A DNA stretch of 64,000 nt from Streptomyces canus (GTDB lineage: Bacteria; Actinomycetota; Actinomycetes; Streptomycetales; Streptomycetaceae): positions 2,389,001-2,453,000 of the forward strand of contig NZ_JAUSYQ010000002.1 of the NCBI RefSeq assembly GCF_030816965.1, in the 5' to 3' direction. The notes under the pieces were generated by a model, which saw only the letters and a program-made list of their open reading frames with translations, did not search any database and had not been told where the DNA came from. Position numbers and translations under genes: made by a program. This document shows, piece by piece, positions 56,152-64,000 of this stretch (its first letter is position 1; each line of letters opens with the position of its first letter).

Positions 56152-57576
56152 TCAACCCCCTTGCTGCGACCGCGCCTTGAACGCGGCCTTCCGCGCCTCC
56201 TTCGCCACCCGCTTGTCCGGATGCAAACGCCCCATCGCCTCCAGCACATCCGCGGTGGCCGGGTGGTCGACTCGCCAGGCCGCCGCGAAGAACCCACCGT
56301 GCTGCTGGGCCAGTCCTTCCACCAGCCCCTGCAACTCCTCGGAGTTCCCCTCCGCGGCGAGCTGCGCGGCGATCGTGTCGACGGTCAGCCAGAACACCAT
56401 GTCCTGGGACGGCGGGGGCACGTCCCCGAACCCCCGCTCGGTCAGCCAGACCCGGGCCAGCCCACCCAGCTCGGCGTCGTCGAGGACCTCCCGCAACGAG
56501 GGTTCGGCGACCGCGCCGACCAAGGACAACGCCTGCTGACACCGCAGCCTGCGCAAGGGTGCGCCCGCGTCGCTCCCCCGAGCCGCCGTCAGCAGTTCCC
56601 GGGCCGCCGCGAGAGGTTCGCGCCGGTCCAGCCACTGCTCGGTCTCGGCCTGCGCGGCGGAGGGCGGGAACGTCGAGGTCCCGTCGAGCAGTGCGTCCGC
56701 TCCCTTGTCGGCGAGGTCGCCGACGGCCGGTGCCGTGATGCCCGCCTCCAGCAGCCGCGATCGCAGCCCGTACAGCCCGAGCGGGGTGAGCCTGACCATG
56801 CCGTACCGGGAGACGTCGGTCTCGTCGCCGATCGCGGCGGGCTCCTCGTCGGTGTCCGCCATCAGTGCCTCGTCGACGGGCTGGTACTCGACGATCCCCA
56901 CCGGCTCCAGGACCCGGAACTGGTCGTCCAGCCGCATCATCGCGTCGGACACCTGCTCCAGGACGTCGTTGGTCGGCTCGCCCATGTCGCTCGGCACGAT
57001 CATCGACGCGGCGAGGGCGGGCAGCGGCACGGGTCCGGCGCCGGGACCGTCCTCGCTGACCGTGAGCAGGTAGAGGTTCCCGAGCACCCCGTCGAGGAAC
57101 TCCTGCTCGGCCTGCGGGTCCCAGTCCAGGGAGGCGAAGTCGACCTCGCCGCCGTCGTCCATCGCGTCGACCAGATCGTCCAGATCCGGCACGCTCGCGT
57201 CGGCCAGCGCCGTCTCCAGCACCGTCAGCCACACGCCGAGCACGTCCTGCGGGGACCCGGACAGCAGAGCCAGGTCCTCGCCGGTGGCGACCGTGCCCTC
57301 CTCCTCGTCGACGATCTCGACGAGCCCGGTGTCGACGGCCACCCGCCAGGCCTCGCTCGCGTACGCTGCCGCCTCGTCCCCGGTCAGTCCGAGGTGCGCG
57401 GCCGCCGCGGGCAGCTGCTCCTCGACGAGTCCGCCCCCGGCGTCGACCCGCGTGTCCTCGCCGGCCCAGCGGGCGAGCCGGGCGGCCCTGGCGAGCAGCG
57501 GCGTGGACAGGGCGTCCCGCGCCAGCTCCGCTTCGGGGTGCAGCCGCACCGGCGGCAGGGGGGAGCTGTCTGACAT
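56152..57576 (-). CDS. Conserved-looking hypothetical protein, acidic
   Basis: The 474-residue soluble protein has no family I recognise. It is rich in Asp, Glu, Ala and Leu. A central part (about 115-245) has acidic clusters (VPDLDDLVDAMDDGGEVDF, DTDEEPAAIGDE). The C-terminal third looks like helical repeats (RRLRCQQALSLVGA, LEAMGRLHPDKRVAKEARKA), and a helix-turn-helix-like stretch may lie near 280-300 (SRYGMVRLTPLGLYGLRSRL), reminiscent of winged-helix regulators of helicase-like proteins. No signal or membrane segment. It is divergent from the secreted nuclease gene. Confidence 0.75.
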   Translation of the reverse strand: MSDSSPLPPVRLHPEAELARDALSTPLLARAARLARWAGEDTRVDAGGGLVEEQLPAAAAHLGLTGDEAAAYASEAWRVAVDTGLVEIVDEEEGTVATGEDLALLSGSPQDVLGVWLTVLETALADASVPDLDDLVDAMDDGGEVDFASLDWDPQAEQEFLDGVLGNLYLLTVSEDGPGAGPVPLPALAASMIVPSDMGEPTNDVLEQVSDAMMRLDDQFRVLEPVGIVEYQPVDEALMADTDEEPAAIGDETDVSRYGMVRLTPLGLYGLRSRLLEAGITAPAVGDLADKGADALLDGTSTFPPSAAQAETEQWLDRREPLAAARELLTAARGSDAGAPLRRLRCQQALSLVGAVAEPSLREVLDDAELGGLARVWLTERGFGDVPPPSQDMVFWLTVDTIAAQLAAEGNSEELQGLVEGLAQQHGGFFAAAWRVDHPATADVLEAMGRLHPDKRVAKEARKAAFKARSQQGG

Positions 57577-57716
57577 CGGCTGGTTCTCCTAGGACGCGTC
57601 GTGCCACTCAGCCGCTCAGCGTAGACGGATATCCACCTATGCCGCCCGGTTCATGTCCCCGACAGGGTCCGTACATGGCTGAAACCTTGACAACTGGCGT
57701 GACCAGGCAGGAGATT

Positions 57717-57769
57717 GACGCGCGTAGAAATCCGGCGGACATCTGTTCCCTGTATTTTCTACGCGCGTC
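57717..57769. repeat. Perfect 14-bp inverted repeat in a divergent intergenic region
   Basis: GACGCGCGTAGAAA (57717-57730) and TTTCTACGCGCGTC (57756-57769) are exact reverse complements with a 25-base spacer. Each arm contains the palindrome ACGCGCGT. The region separates two divergent genes, so a simple terminator is unlikely; operator pair or structured leader are options. Confidence 0.8.
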
Positions 57770-57853
57770 GCCACCGCCCCACAGGTCGCGGCTCCCACCG
57801 TTCCACGTTCACCCTCGTCCCGGCGCCTACGTTCGTCCCCGGAGGGATCCCCG

Positions 57854-59677
57854 TTGCCGAGCAAGAAGTCCGCGCGTCTCGCCGCGCTCACCGTCGCCGC
57901 CCTGTCCGCGGCCTCCACCGTCGTTCTCGTCTCGCCCGCCCACGCGGCCGGTGTGAGCATCCATGACATCCAGGGCGCGACCCGGATATCCCCGTACGCC
58001 GGTCAGAAGGTCGCGGATGTGGCCGGAATCGTCACCGGCGTGCGCACCTACGGCTCCTCCAAGGGTTTCTGGATCCAGGATCCGAACCCCGACGCCGACC
58101 CGGCCACCAGTGAGGGCGTGTTCGTCTTCACCAGCTCCACCCCGAAGGTCGCCGTGGGCGACGCCGTCACGGTCACCGGGACGGTCTCGGAGTACGTCCC
58201 GGGCGGCACGTCGAGCGGGAACCAGTCGGTGACCGAGATCACCAAGCCGACCGTCACGGTCGTCTCCAGCGGCAACGCGGTCCCCGCCGCCACGGTGGTC
58301 GACGCGACATCGGTGCCTGCCGTCTACGCCCCGGCGGGCGACCCCGCCGCGGGCAACTCGATCAACGGCCTGACCCTGGAGCCGAAGAAGTACGCCCTGG
58401 ACTTCTACGAGTCCCTGGAGGGCATGAACGTCAAGGTCGCCGACACCCGTGTGGTCGGCGCGACCGACCCGTACACCGAGCTGTGGGTGACGGTGAAGCC
58501 GCGCGAGAACACCACCCCCCGCGGCGGCACCCTCTACGGCTCCTACACGTCGCAGAACACCGGACGGCTGCAGATCCAGTCGCTGGGCTCGACCTCGGCC
58601 TTCCCCGTCGCGAACGTCGGTGACGTCCTCACCGGCAGCACCGCGGGACCGCTGGACTACAACCAGTTCGGCGGCTACACCCTGGTGGCGAACGAGATCG
58701 GCACGCTGAAGAGCGCCGGTCTCGAGCGGGAGACCACGCAGAAGCAGAAGAGCGGCGAGCTGGCGGTCGCGACGTACAACGTCGAGAACCTCGACCCGTC
58801 CGACGCCACCTTCGAGGAGCACGCCTCCGCGATCGTGAACAACCTGAAGTCGCCCGACATCGTGTCCCTGGAGGAGATCCAGGACAACAACGGCGCGAAG
58901 GACGACGGCACGACCGCCGCCGACGTGACGGTGAACAAGCTGATCGACGCGATCGTCGCGGCGGGCGGCCCGAGGTACGAGTCGCGCTCGATCGACCCGG
59001 CCAACGACACCGACGGCGGCGAGCCGGGCGGCAACATCCGCCAGGTGTTCCTCTTCAACCCGCAGCGGGTCTCCTTCACGGACCGCGCGGGCGGCGACGC
59101 CACGACGGCCGTCGGCGTGACGAAGACCCACGGGAAGGCCGCGCTGACGGTCTCCCCGGGCCGTATCGACCCGACGAACACGGCCTGGAACAGCAGCCGC
59201 AAGCCGCTGGCCGGCGAGTTCGTCTTCCGTGGCCGCACGGTCTTCGTGATCGCCAACCACCTCAACTCCAAGGGCGGCGACTTCGGTCTGAGCTCGGCGA
59301 CCCAGCCGGTGCCGCGCAGCTCGGAGATTCAGCGCCACCAGCAGGCGACGCTGGTCAACGCCTTCGTCAAGGACATCCTCGACACCCAGAAGAACGCGGA
59401 CGTCATCGCCCTCGGCGACATCAACGACTTCGAGTTCTCCGACACCGCGAAGATCCTGGAGGGTGACGGCGAGCTCTGGTCGGCGATCAAGTCGCTGCCC
59501 AGGAGCGAGCGTTACACCTACGACTACCAGGGCAACCAGCAGGTCCTGGACCAGATCCTGGTCAGCCCGTCGATCCGGCGCGGCTGCGACTTCGAGTACG
59601 ACAGCGTGCACATCAACTCGGAGTTCCACGACCAGATCAGCGACCACGACCCGCAGGTGCTGCGCTTCAAGCCGTGA
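57854..59677 (+). CDS. Secreted endonuclease/exonuclease/phosphatase-family nuclease (ExeM/NucH-like)
   Basis: The 607-residue exported protein starts with TTG at 57854 behind a GGAGGG site. It has a Sec signal (LAALTVAALSAASTVVLV, AHA site). Residues about 35-290 are an OB-fold-like region (VADVAGIVTGVRTYGSSKGF, VGDAVTVTGTVSEY). The C-terminal catalytic domain (about 305-605) shows VATYNVENLDP, SLEEIQDNNG, VIANHLNSKGGD, ALGDINDFE and ISDHDPQ, the metal and catalytic residues of the EEP fold. It should degrade extracellular DNA or RNA, perhaps for phosphate or nucleotide scavenging. Confidence 0.92.
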   Translation: MPSKKSARLAALTVAALSAASTVVLVSPAHAAGVSIHDIQGATRISPYAGQKVADVAGIVTGVRTYGSSKGFWIQDPNPDADPATSEGVFVFTSSTPKVAVGDAVTVTGTVSEYVPGGTSSGNQSVTEITKPTVTVVSSGNAVPAATVVDATSVPAVYAPAGDPAAGNSINGLTLEPKKYALDFYESLEGMNVKVADTRVVGATDPYTELWVTVKPRENTTPRGGTLYGSYTSQNTGRLQIQSLGSTSAFPVANVGDVLTGSTAGPLDYNQFGGYTLVANEIGTLKSAGLERETTQKQKSGELAVATYNVENLDPSDATFEEHASAIVNNLKSPDIVSLEEIQDNNGAKDDGTTAADVTVNKLIDAIVAAGGPRYESRSIDPANDTDGGEPGGNIRQVFLFNPQRVSFTDRAGGDATTAVGVTKTHGKAALTVSPGRIDPTNTAWNSSRKPLAGEFVFRGRTVFVIANHLNSKGGDFGLSSATQPVPRSSEIQRHQQATLVNAFVKDILDTQKNADVIALGDINDFEFSDTAKILEGDGELWSAIKSLPRSERYTYDYQGNQQVLDQILVSPSIRRGCDFEYDSVHINSEFHDQISDHDPQVLRFKP

Positions 59678-59688
59678 CCCATGAGGGA

Positions 59689-60423
59689 TCAGGCCTGGTT
59701 GAACACCCCGTTCAGCCAGGCCTGCCACTCGCTCTCGCACTCCTTGATGTCGGTGTCGGATGCGAAGTCGTGCAGGGAGATCCCGACCGGGTGGCCCCAG
59801 TGGTTGCGGCCGAAGACGCGGGTGAGGCTCCTCTCGGTGCGCAGCCCGATGAAGTACGGGTTGCGGAAGTCGACCACGGCGTCGAAGGTGTCCGGCCCGT
59901 GGACCGTCACGCGCGTACCGGCGGCCACGTCCTCGCCGACGCCGAGCGCCCGCCCCACGACGGCGAGGGCGTCGGGGGCCTTGGACGCCTCGGGTCCGTC
60001 GAAGGTCGCGAAGGCGGCCGGGCGGGGCGCGAAGTGGGTCAGGTACTCGCGCAGGGTGTGCAGATAGAAGTCGGTGTGCTTGGCGGCGCCGTCGTACTGG
60101 TTGTCCCAGTCGTCGACGAAGATCCCGCTGTGGACGTACCGCACCCAGGCCCGGCGGCCCTCGTCACGGGGTTCGACGGTGTAGTCGAGCTGGTTGAGGG
60201 TCTGCTCGGAGATGCCGTCGACGTCCTCGACCCGGTTGGTGTAGCGGTGCGGCGGGTCCCAGGCGGTGATCGTGGACCCGAAGGGCCCCTTGCCGCCGAC
60301 GCGTGGCTCGGGCGGCTCCATCGGCCACAGATAGCCGCCGGTTCCGGTGGTGATCGCCTCCCACACCTGCTCGGGGGCGGCGTCGACCTCGAACTCGCGG
60401 GCGATCTCGAACTCTTTGGACAT
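59689..60423 (-). CDS. SRPBCC/AHSA1-domain protein
   Basis: The 244-residue protein has the START-like pattern of AHSA1 proteins: EIAREFEVDAAPEQVWEAIT, TAWDPPHRYTNRVED, LDYTVEPRDEGRRAWVRYVH. Such domains bind hydrophobic ligands or modulate stress responses. It starts three bases after an ArsR-type regulator, the common regulator-SRPBCC pair of actinobacteria. A ligand is not known. Confidence 0.87.
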   Translation of the reverse strand: MSKEFEIAREFEVDAAPEQVWEAITTGTGGYLWPMEPPEPRVGGKGPFGSTITAWDPPHRYTNRVEDVDGISEQTLNQLDYTVEPRDEGRRAWVRYVHSGIFVDDWDNQYDGAAKHTDFYLHTLREYLTHFAPRPAAFATFDGPEASKAPDALAVVGRALGVGEDVAAGTRVTVHGPDTFDAVVDFRNPYFIGLRTERSLTRVFGRNHWGHPVGISLHDFASDTDIKECESEWQAWLNGVFNQA

Positions 60424-60426
60424 GAT

Positions 60427-61023
60427 CTACTCCAACTCGGTCTGTTTGAGCGTGGGATGGACGGCCACCACGATCCGGTGGTCACGGCCCCCCTCGGCGT
60501 CCGGGGCGTCGTACTTGCGGATCAGGCCGGTGACTCCGGCCGTCAACTCCTCGATGAACGCGGCCCGTTCGGCGGCCGAGGCGAAGCGCACCTCGCCGTC
60601 CAGCGCGTACGTCGCCAGCGGCTTGCGGGCCTTCGCCGCGCCGGTGATCAGCGAACCGACATCCCGCACCAGCCGGGCACCCAGCGCCAGCAGCCAGCGC
60701 GCGGAGAGCTGGTCGCGGAAGCGGTCCGGGTCGGGCTGCACGGCGGCGAGGGCGAGCGGTGAGATCACGTACGACGCCGCGGTCGCCCGCATCAGCCGCT
60801 CGGTGACGTTGCCCTTGCGGCGCTCCCCGGCGAGCTCGACCAGGCCGTGCCGCTCCAGCGCCTTCAGGTGGTAGTTCACCTTCTGCCTGGGCAGCCCGAC
60901 CTTGCCGGCCAGCATGGCGGCCGACGCGGGGCCGGCCGCCAGCTCGGCGAGCAGCCGCGCCCTTATGGGGTCCAGGGAGACGGCTGCGGCCTCGGGGTCC
61001 TCGATCACGGTGACGTCCAGCAT
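60427..61023 (-). CDS. ArsR-like winged-helix transcriptional regulator
   Basis: The 198-residue regulator has an N-terminal winged helix (SLDPIRARLLAELAAGPASA, AMLAGKVGLPRQKVNYHLKA, LERHGLVELAGERRKGNVTE) and a C-terminal helical part. There are no obvious metal-binding cysteines, so it is not an arsenic sensor. It is co-directional with the SRPBCC gene three bases downstream and probably controls this pair. Confidence 0.87.
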   Translation of the reverse strand: MLDVTVIEDPEAAAVSLDPIRARLLAELAAGPASAAMLAGKVGLPRQKVNYHLKALERHGLVELAGERRKGNVTERLMRATAASYVISPLALAAVQPDPDRFRDQLSARWLLALGARLVRDVGSLITGAAKARKPLATYALDGEVRFASAAERAAFIEELTAGVTGLIRKYDAPDAEGGRDHRIVVAVHPTLKQTELE

Positions 61024-61102
61024 GGGTCCACCCTCGCACCGAATACTTTTCTTGTCCAGACGGTTCGAGTTTTCGGTGAGAGGCCTGCGCTCGAGCCGGG
61101 TC

Positions 61103-61804
61103 TCAGTCGGGAACGAGGCCCAGGGCGTGGTCGTACCGGCTGACCACGCTGCTCTTCAGCCCCGGCCAGGTCTGCACGCGCTCCCAGCGGTCCGCGGCCG
61201 AGCCGATCCCGTCCCCCGGCGCGGCGAGCGCGTCGAGATGCGCCTGGGCGCTCTCCCACTCGGCGTAGTTGAGGACGCGGGTGCCGTCCGTACTGAGGTG
61301 GAAGTGGGCGCTGATGCCACCGGGATGCGGGTTCGGCTCGTTCTCCAGCGCCTCGAGGACGGCGTCGACCCAGGCCCGCTGCCGGTCGGGGTCGGGGCCC
61401 TCGAACTCGATGTCGACGATCACGATGCATCCCGGGACCCGACGGTCACCGTCCCGGGCGACGCTGCGGTAGTGCCGGTAACGGCCGAGCCCCGTCCGCT
61501 CGATGTGGGGGACGGCGGTGTCGATCTCGTCGACGCGCTCCAGCCGCTGTGTCCGCGCGAACGCCTCGTAGGTCTGTTCGTCCGTCCACTGCGAGTAGTG
61601 CAGGAGGCTCGCGGTGTCGTGTCCGGTGTAGACGTGGTAGCCGAGCAGGCCGTCGGCGGGCCACGGCCGGCGTTCCCAGGTACCGGCGATGGCCTGGACG
61701 GTCTGCCGCTGCCGCAGCGGGTTGCCCACTCGCCAGGTACTGAAAAGGGACGCGCCCACCTCGGGCCGGGTGAGATCGGGATGGGTGTCGGTACGGCGGG
61801 TCAT
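61103..61804 (-). CDS. Antibiotic biosynthesis monooxygenase (ABM) domain protein, two repeats
   Basis: The 233-residue protein contains two ferredoxin-like ABM repeats: SLFSTWRVGNPLRQRQTVQA with GLLGYHVYTGHDTASLLHYS, and GCIVIVDIEFEGPDPDRQRA with GGISAHFHLSTDGTRVLNYA. Members range from quinone-forming monooxygenases to proteins of unknown role. The start at 61804 was chosen for a GAGGAGG ribosome site; two upstream ATGs in frame (61834, 61849) are possible. No biosynthetic cluster surrounds it. Confidence 0.83.
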   Translation of the reverse strand: MTRRTDTHPDLTRPEVGASLFSTWRVGNPLRQRQTVQAIAGTWERRPWPADGLLGYHVYTGHDTASLLHYSQWTDEQTYEAFARTQRLERVDEIDTAVPHIERTGLGRYRHYRSVARDGDRRVPGCIVIVDIEFEGPDPDRQRAWVDAVLEALENEPNPHPGGISAHFHLSTDGTRVLNYAEWESAQAHLDALAAPGDGIGSAADRWERVQTWPGLKSSVVSRYDHALGLVPD

Positions 61805-61919
61805 GCGCGAGGCCTCCTCGGATCGCTGCTCCATGCGTGCACCCACCACCCTTCAACCTCAACAAGGATTCAGGTCAAGTCGGCGGTTCGGGGGGTGGTT
61901 TCGGGAGACCCGCCACGGC

Positions 61920-62891
61920 ATGGACGAGCAGGCCGAGGACCAGCCGAACAGCCCCTCCACGTTGTCCGCGCGATCCTGGCGTGCGGTGCTGCGGCGCACG
62001 GGGAAGGAGTTGCTGGACGACGAACTCGCCGACCGTGCGGCGGCGTTGACGTACTACGGCGTCCTGTCCCTGTTCCCCGCCCTGCTGGTGATGGTCTCCC
62101 TGCTGGGCGTGGTGGGACAGCGCGCCACGGACAAGATCCTGGACAACATCGGGGACCTCGCGCCGGGTCCGGCCCGGGACATTCTGCGGGACGCGGCGGT
62201 CCAGCTCGGTGACAGCGGCGGCACAGGCAGTGTGCTCGCGATCGTCGGCCTGCTCGCAGCACTGTGGTCGGCGTCCGGGTATGTCGCCGCGTTCATCCGT
62301 ACGTCCAACGCGGTGTACGACCTTCCCGAGGGGCGTCCGGTGTGGAAGCTGACGCCGCTGCGGCTGGCGTTGACCGTGACCTTGATGCTGATGCTGGCGG
62401 CGAGCGCCCTGATCGTGGTGTTCACGGGCCCGCTGGCCGAACGGGCGGGCAGGGCGGTCGGGTTCGGCGACGCGGCGATCGCGCTCTGGGGCGTGACCAA
62501 GTGGCCGGTGCTGCTGCTCCTGGTCGTCCTGATGATCGGGCTGCTGTACTGGGCGGCCCCCAACGTCCGCGGCCGCGGCTTCCACTGGATCTCCCCGGGC
62601 AGTGTCCTCGCCACCCTGGTCTGGCTCGCCGCCTCCGCGGGCTTCGCTCTCTACGCCGCCAACTTCGGCTCCTACAACAAGACGTACGGCACCCTCGCCG
62701 GCGCCATCGTCTTCCTGGTGTGGCTCTGGCTGACGAACCTGGCGATCCTGCTGGGCCTGGAGTTCGACGCGGAACTGGCCCGGGAGCGGGCGATCGTCTC
62801 CGGCGAGGCCGAGCCGACTCAGGAGCCGTACGTGGAGCCCCGGGACACCCGGAAGTGGCCGCCGAGGCTGCGGGCGAACCGCGGGCGGTGA
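61920..62891 (+). CDS. YihY/BrkB-family inner-membrane protein
   Basis: The 323-residue protein has six hydrophobic segments in the YihY/BrkB pattern: RAAALTYYGVLSLFPALLVM, LAIVGLLAALWSASGYVAAF, LTLMLMLAASALIVV-like third helix, LLLLVVLMIGLLYWAAPN, FHWISPGSVLATLVWLAASA and GTLAGAIVFLVWLWLTNLAI. It was once called RNase BN in error; the true role is unknown, perhaps export or envelope. It precedes a 20-bp perfect hairpin. Confidence 0.9.
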   Translation: MDEQAEDQPNSPSTLSARSWRAVLRRTGKELLDDELADRAAALTYYGVLSLFPALLVMVSLLGVVGQRATDKILDNIGDLAPGPARDILRDAAVQLGDSGGTGSVLAIVGLLAALWSASGYVAAFIRTSNAVYDLPEGRPVWKLTPLRLALTVTLMLMLAASALIVVFTGPLAERAGRAVGFGDAAIALWGVTKWPVLLLLVVLMIGLLYWAAPNVRGRGFHWISPGSVLATLVWLAASAGFALYAANFGSYNKTYGTLAGAIVFLVWLWLTNLAILLGLEFDAELARERAIVSGEAEPTQEPYVEPRDTRKWPPRLRANRGR

Positions 62892-62897
62892 CGGTAC

Positions 62898-62941
62898 GCG
62901 TACGGCTGGGCGCGGGCCATCGCCCGCGCCCAGCCGTACGC
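62898..62941. terminator. Bidirectional terminator with a 20-bp perfect stem
   Basis: Arms 62898-62917 and 62922-62941 are exact reverse complements around a CATC loop, between the convergent YihY and DUF3618 genes. Confidence 0.9.
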
Positions 62942-62946
62942 ATCGC

Positions 62947-63450
62947 TCACTTCTTGGGGTACCGCCACGCCACCACGACGACCGCGGCCACTGCCGCGCC
63001 GACGATCAGCGCCGGCCGCGGATGCCGTACCGCGGCCATGACCAGGGGCCGGGCCGGCCCGGGCACGCTGTGCTCCGCCCTGCGCTCCAGCGCGGCACTC
63101 GTCCGCGAAGCCTGGCCCTGGGTGACCTGGCCCGCCCGCAGCGTCCGGTCCTGGACCTGGTGACCGGTCTTCGCCGCCTTGACCTGGACCTTGTGTCCGG
63201 CTTGCGTGGCCCGGTCGTGCACGGTGTGACCGGCCTGTGCGGCGCTGCTGCGCAGCTGCACGGTCATCGCGCCCGCCTTGTCCCTGAGGTCTGCCGCACG
63301 TGCCATCGCGCGGCCCTTCACGTCCATCTTTCCTGCCAGCTCCTCCACCGTGTCGCCGAGTTCGCTGCGGGTCCGCTCGATCTGATGCCGCAGCTCATCG
63401 GGTCCCTTGGCCCCCGTCACGGGGGGCTCGCCGCTCGTCCTGTCCGTCAT
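62947..63450 (-). CDS. DUF3618-family protein with C-terminal membrane helix
   Basis: The 167-residue protein has the DUF3618 N-terminus (PDELRHQIERTRSELGDTVE, ELAGKMDVKGRAM). A central helical stretch repeats HxVxD/AxxAGH units (AGHTVHDRATQAGHKVQVKA, AKTGHQVQDRTLRAGQVTQG). It ends in one membrane helix (ALIVGAAVAAVVVVAW) with a basic tail. It is coupled by ATGA to the holin-like gene upstream. Such pairs are common in actinobacteria and may act at the envelope under stress; no function is proven. Confidence 0.87.
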   Translation of the reverse strand: MTDRTSGEPPVTGAKGPDELRHQIERTRSELGDTVEELAGKMDVKGRAMARAADLRDKAGAMTVQLRSSAAQAGHTVHDRATQAGHKVQVKAAKTGHQVQDRTLRAGQVTQGQASRTSAALERRAEHSVPGPARPLVMAAVRHPRPALIVGAAVAAVVVVAWRYPKK

Positions 63451-63866
63451 CGGTGCGCCCTTTCCCTGATCTCCTCGACATCCGCCTTGACGCTGCCGAG
63501 TGCCTCCTCGGGCGTCGGGGGTGTGGCACGGCGCAGCTGGGCGCGGCCGGTGGCGGCGAGCACCCCTGCGATCACGAACAGGACGGCCGTCACGATCAGC
63601 GCCGAGGCCCACACCGACAGCACCAGTGCGAGGGCGGCGGTGGCCGTCCCGGCCAGGGCGAGCAGTCCTGCGTAGGCGAAGGCGCCGGCCGCGCCGAGCA
63701 GCCCGCCGCCCTTGCCGGCCCGCCGACCCTTCTCGGCCAGCTCCTCCTTCGCGAGGGCGACTTCCTGCCGTACCAGCCGCGAGACCTGTTCGGTGGCCTG
63801 TCCGACGAGTTCGCCCACCGAGTGATGTTCGTCGTGCACCGGCCTGGGGGCCGTGGTTCCGGTCAC
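63447..63866 (-). CDS. Phage-holin-3-6/DUF1469-like membrane protein
   Basis: The 139-residue protein begins at GTG 63866 behind a GGAGG site. It has an amphipathic N-terminus (SVGELVGQATEQVSRLVRQE, VALAKEELAEKGRR) and two membrane helices (GAAGAFAYAGLLALAGTATA and ALIVTAVLFVIAGVLAATG). This matches the actinobacterial holin-superfamily III proteins that are chromosomal and not phage-derived. The short acidic tail ends EEIRERAHR. Confidence 0.85.
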   Translation of the reverse strand: MTGTTAPRPVHDEHHSVGELVGQATEQVSRLVRQEVALAKEELAEKGRRAGKGGGLLGAAGAFAYAGLLALAGTATAALALVLSVWASALIVTAVLFVIAGVLAATGRAQLRRATPPTPEEALGSVKADVEEIRERAHR

Positions 63867-63918
63867 GGTGTTCCGCCTCCTCTCGGTCGGAACTCCCGGG
63901 TACCCGGCCCGTCCCCCG

Positions 63919-64000
63919 CTACCCCTGCGGACCGCCGTCCGGGCCACGCTGTCCGAGCCGGGCCAGCTGACTCTGGAACCAGTCGAGCCGGGCCTGCAAC
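63919..64000 (-). CDS. C-terminal end of a gene entering from the right edge
   Basis: The minus-strand frame open to the window edge ends LQARLDWFQSQLARLGQRGP followed by DGGPQG and TAG at 63921-63919. It is amphipathic helix followed by a polar tail. It is co-directional with the two small envelope-protein genes after it and 52 bases from the first. The family cannot be told from 27 residues. Confidence 0.5.
   Translation of the reverse strand, partial: LQARLDWFQSQLARLGQRGPDGGPQG

Noticed and set aside
62947..63866. Prophage remnant because of the holin-like protein
   Set aside because: The holin-III/DUF3618 pair is a common chromosomal actinobacterial unit and no other phage genes are nearby.
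1..64000. CRISPR array, insertion sequence, rRNA or integrase-attached element
   Set aside because: No regularly spaced identical repeats with unique spacers, no transposase or integrase domain, and no rRNA sequence was seen on either strand.

Overview
The window is high-GC DNA (about 70%) with GTG and TTG starts, many four-base ATGA/GTGA gene overlaps, GC-rich hairpin terminators, Tat signal peptides and typical actinobacterial regulator families. Together these point to a soil or plant-associated Streptomyces chromosome. No rRNA, ordinary tRNA, CRISPR array, intact prophage or insertion sequence was seen.

1-20.1 kb (minus strand): one large pectin-utilisation locus. It reads GntR/FCD regulator, DHDPS-family aldolase/dehydratase, IlvD-family sugar-acid dehydratase, two CUT1 sugar permeases, an odd repeat-filled 189-codon frame, pectate lyase (PL1), Gfo/Idh oxidoreductase, DUF6807 protein, GH43, a PL1-CE8 fusion (lyase plus pectin methylesterase), the sugar-binding lipoprotein, a CE12 acetylesterase, another PL1, two CE8 pectinesterases, an alpha/beta hydrolase and a beta-helix lyase cut by the window edge. 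Secreted enzymes demethylate, deacetylate and cut pectin, the ABC system imports fragments, and cytoplasmic enzymes trim and oxidise them. A promoter, an operator-like palindrome and a 14-bp tandem repeat precede the regulator.

20.1-32.7 kb: an MBL hydrolase, a TIGR03086 protein and an MFS transporter, then the oxidative uronate pathway. Uronate dehydrogenase (udh) diverges from 5-dehydro-4-deoxyglucarate dehydratase (kdgD), which is translationally coupled to a protein of unknown function. The shared intergenic region has a promoter, an inverted repeat and a 10-bp tandem repeat. Next come a DeoR regulator with a polyol-type ABC transporter and a zinc alcohol dehydrogenase, then a two-domain TerD protein.

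32.8-49.5 kb: a methyltransferase, TetR and Nudix genes; remnants of a decayed CUT1 permease pair (34.7-35.7 kb); a minus-strand amine/polyamine-type catabolic operon (two FAD amine oxidases, HAD hydrolase, PotABCD-like transporter, GabD-type dehydrogenase, D-2-hydroxyacid dehydrogenase) facing a PucR regulator; and a LysR/tartrate-dehydrogenase pair.

49.5-54.5 kb: ACC deaminase (acdS) with GntR and LacI regulators, then a bacterial Ro60 (TROVE) gene. Just upstream of Ro60 are two tandem RNA elements with T-arm, acceptor-like hairpin and D-arm in circularly permuted order, the arrangement expected of YrlA-type Y RNAs. This is the most striking feature of the window.

54.5-64 kb: a PhoX-family protein behind a PHO-box-like repeat, an unknown acidic protein, a secreted nuclease, an ArsR/SRPBCC pair, an ABM protein, a YihY membrane protein and small envelope-associated proteins.
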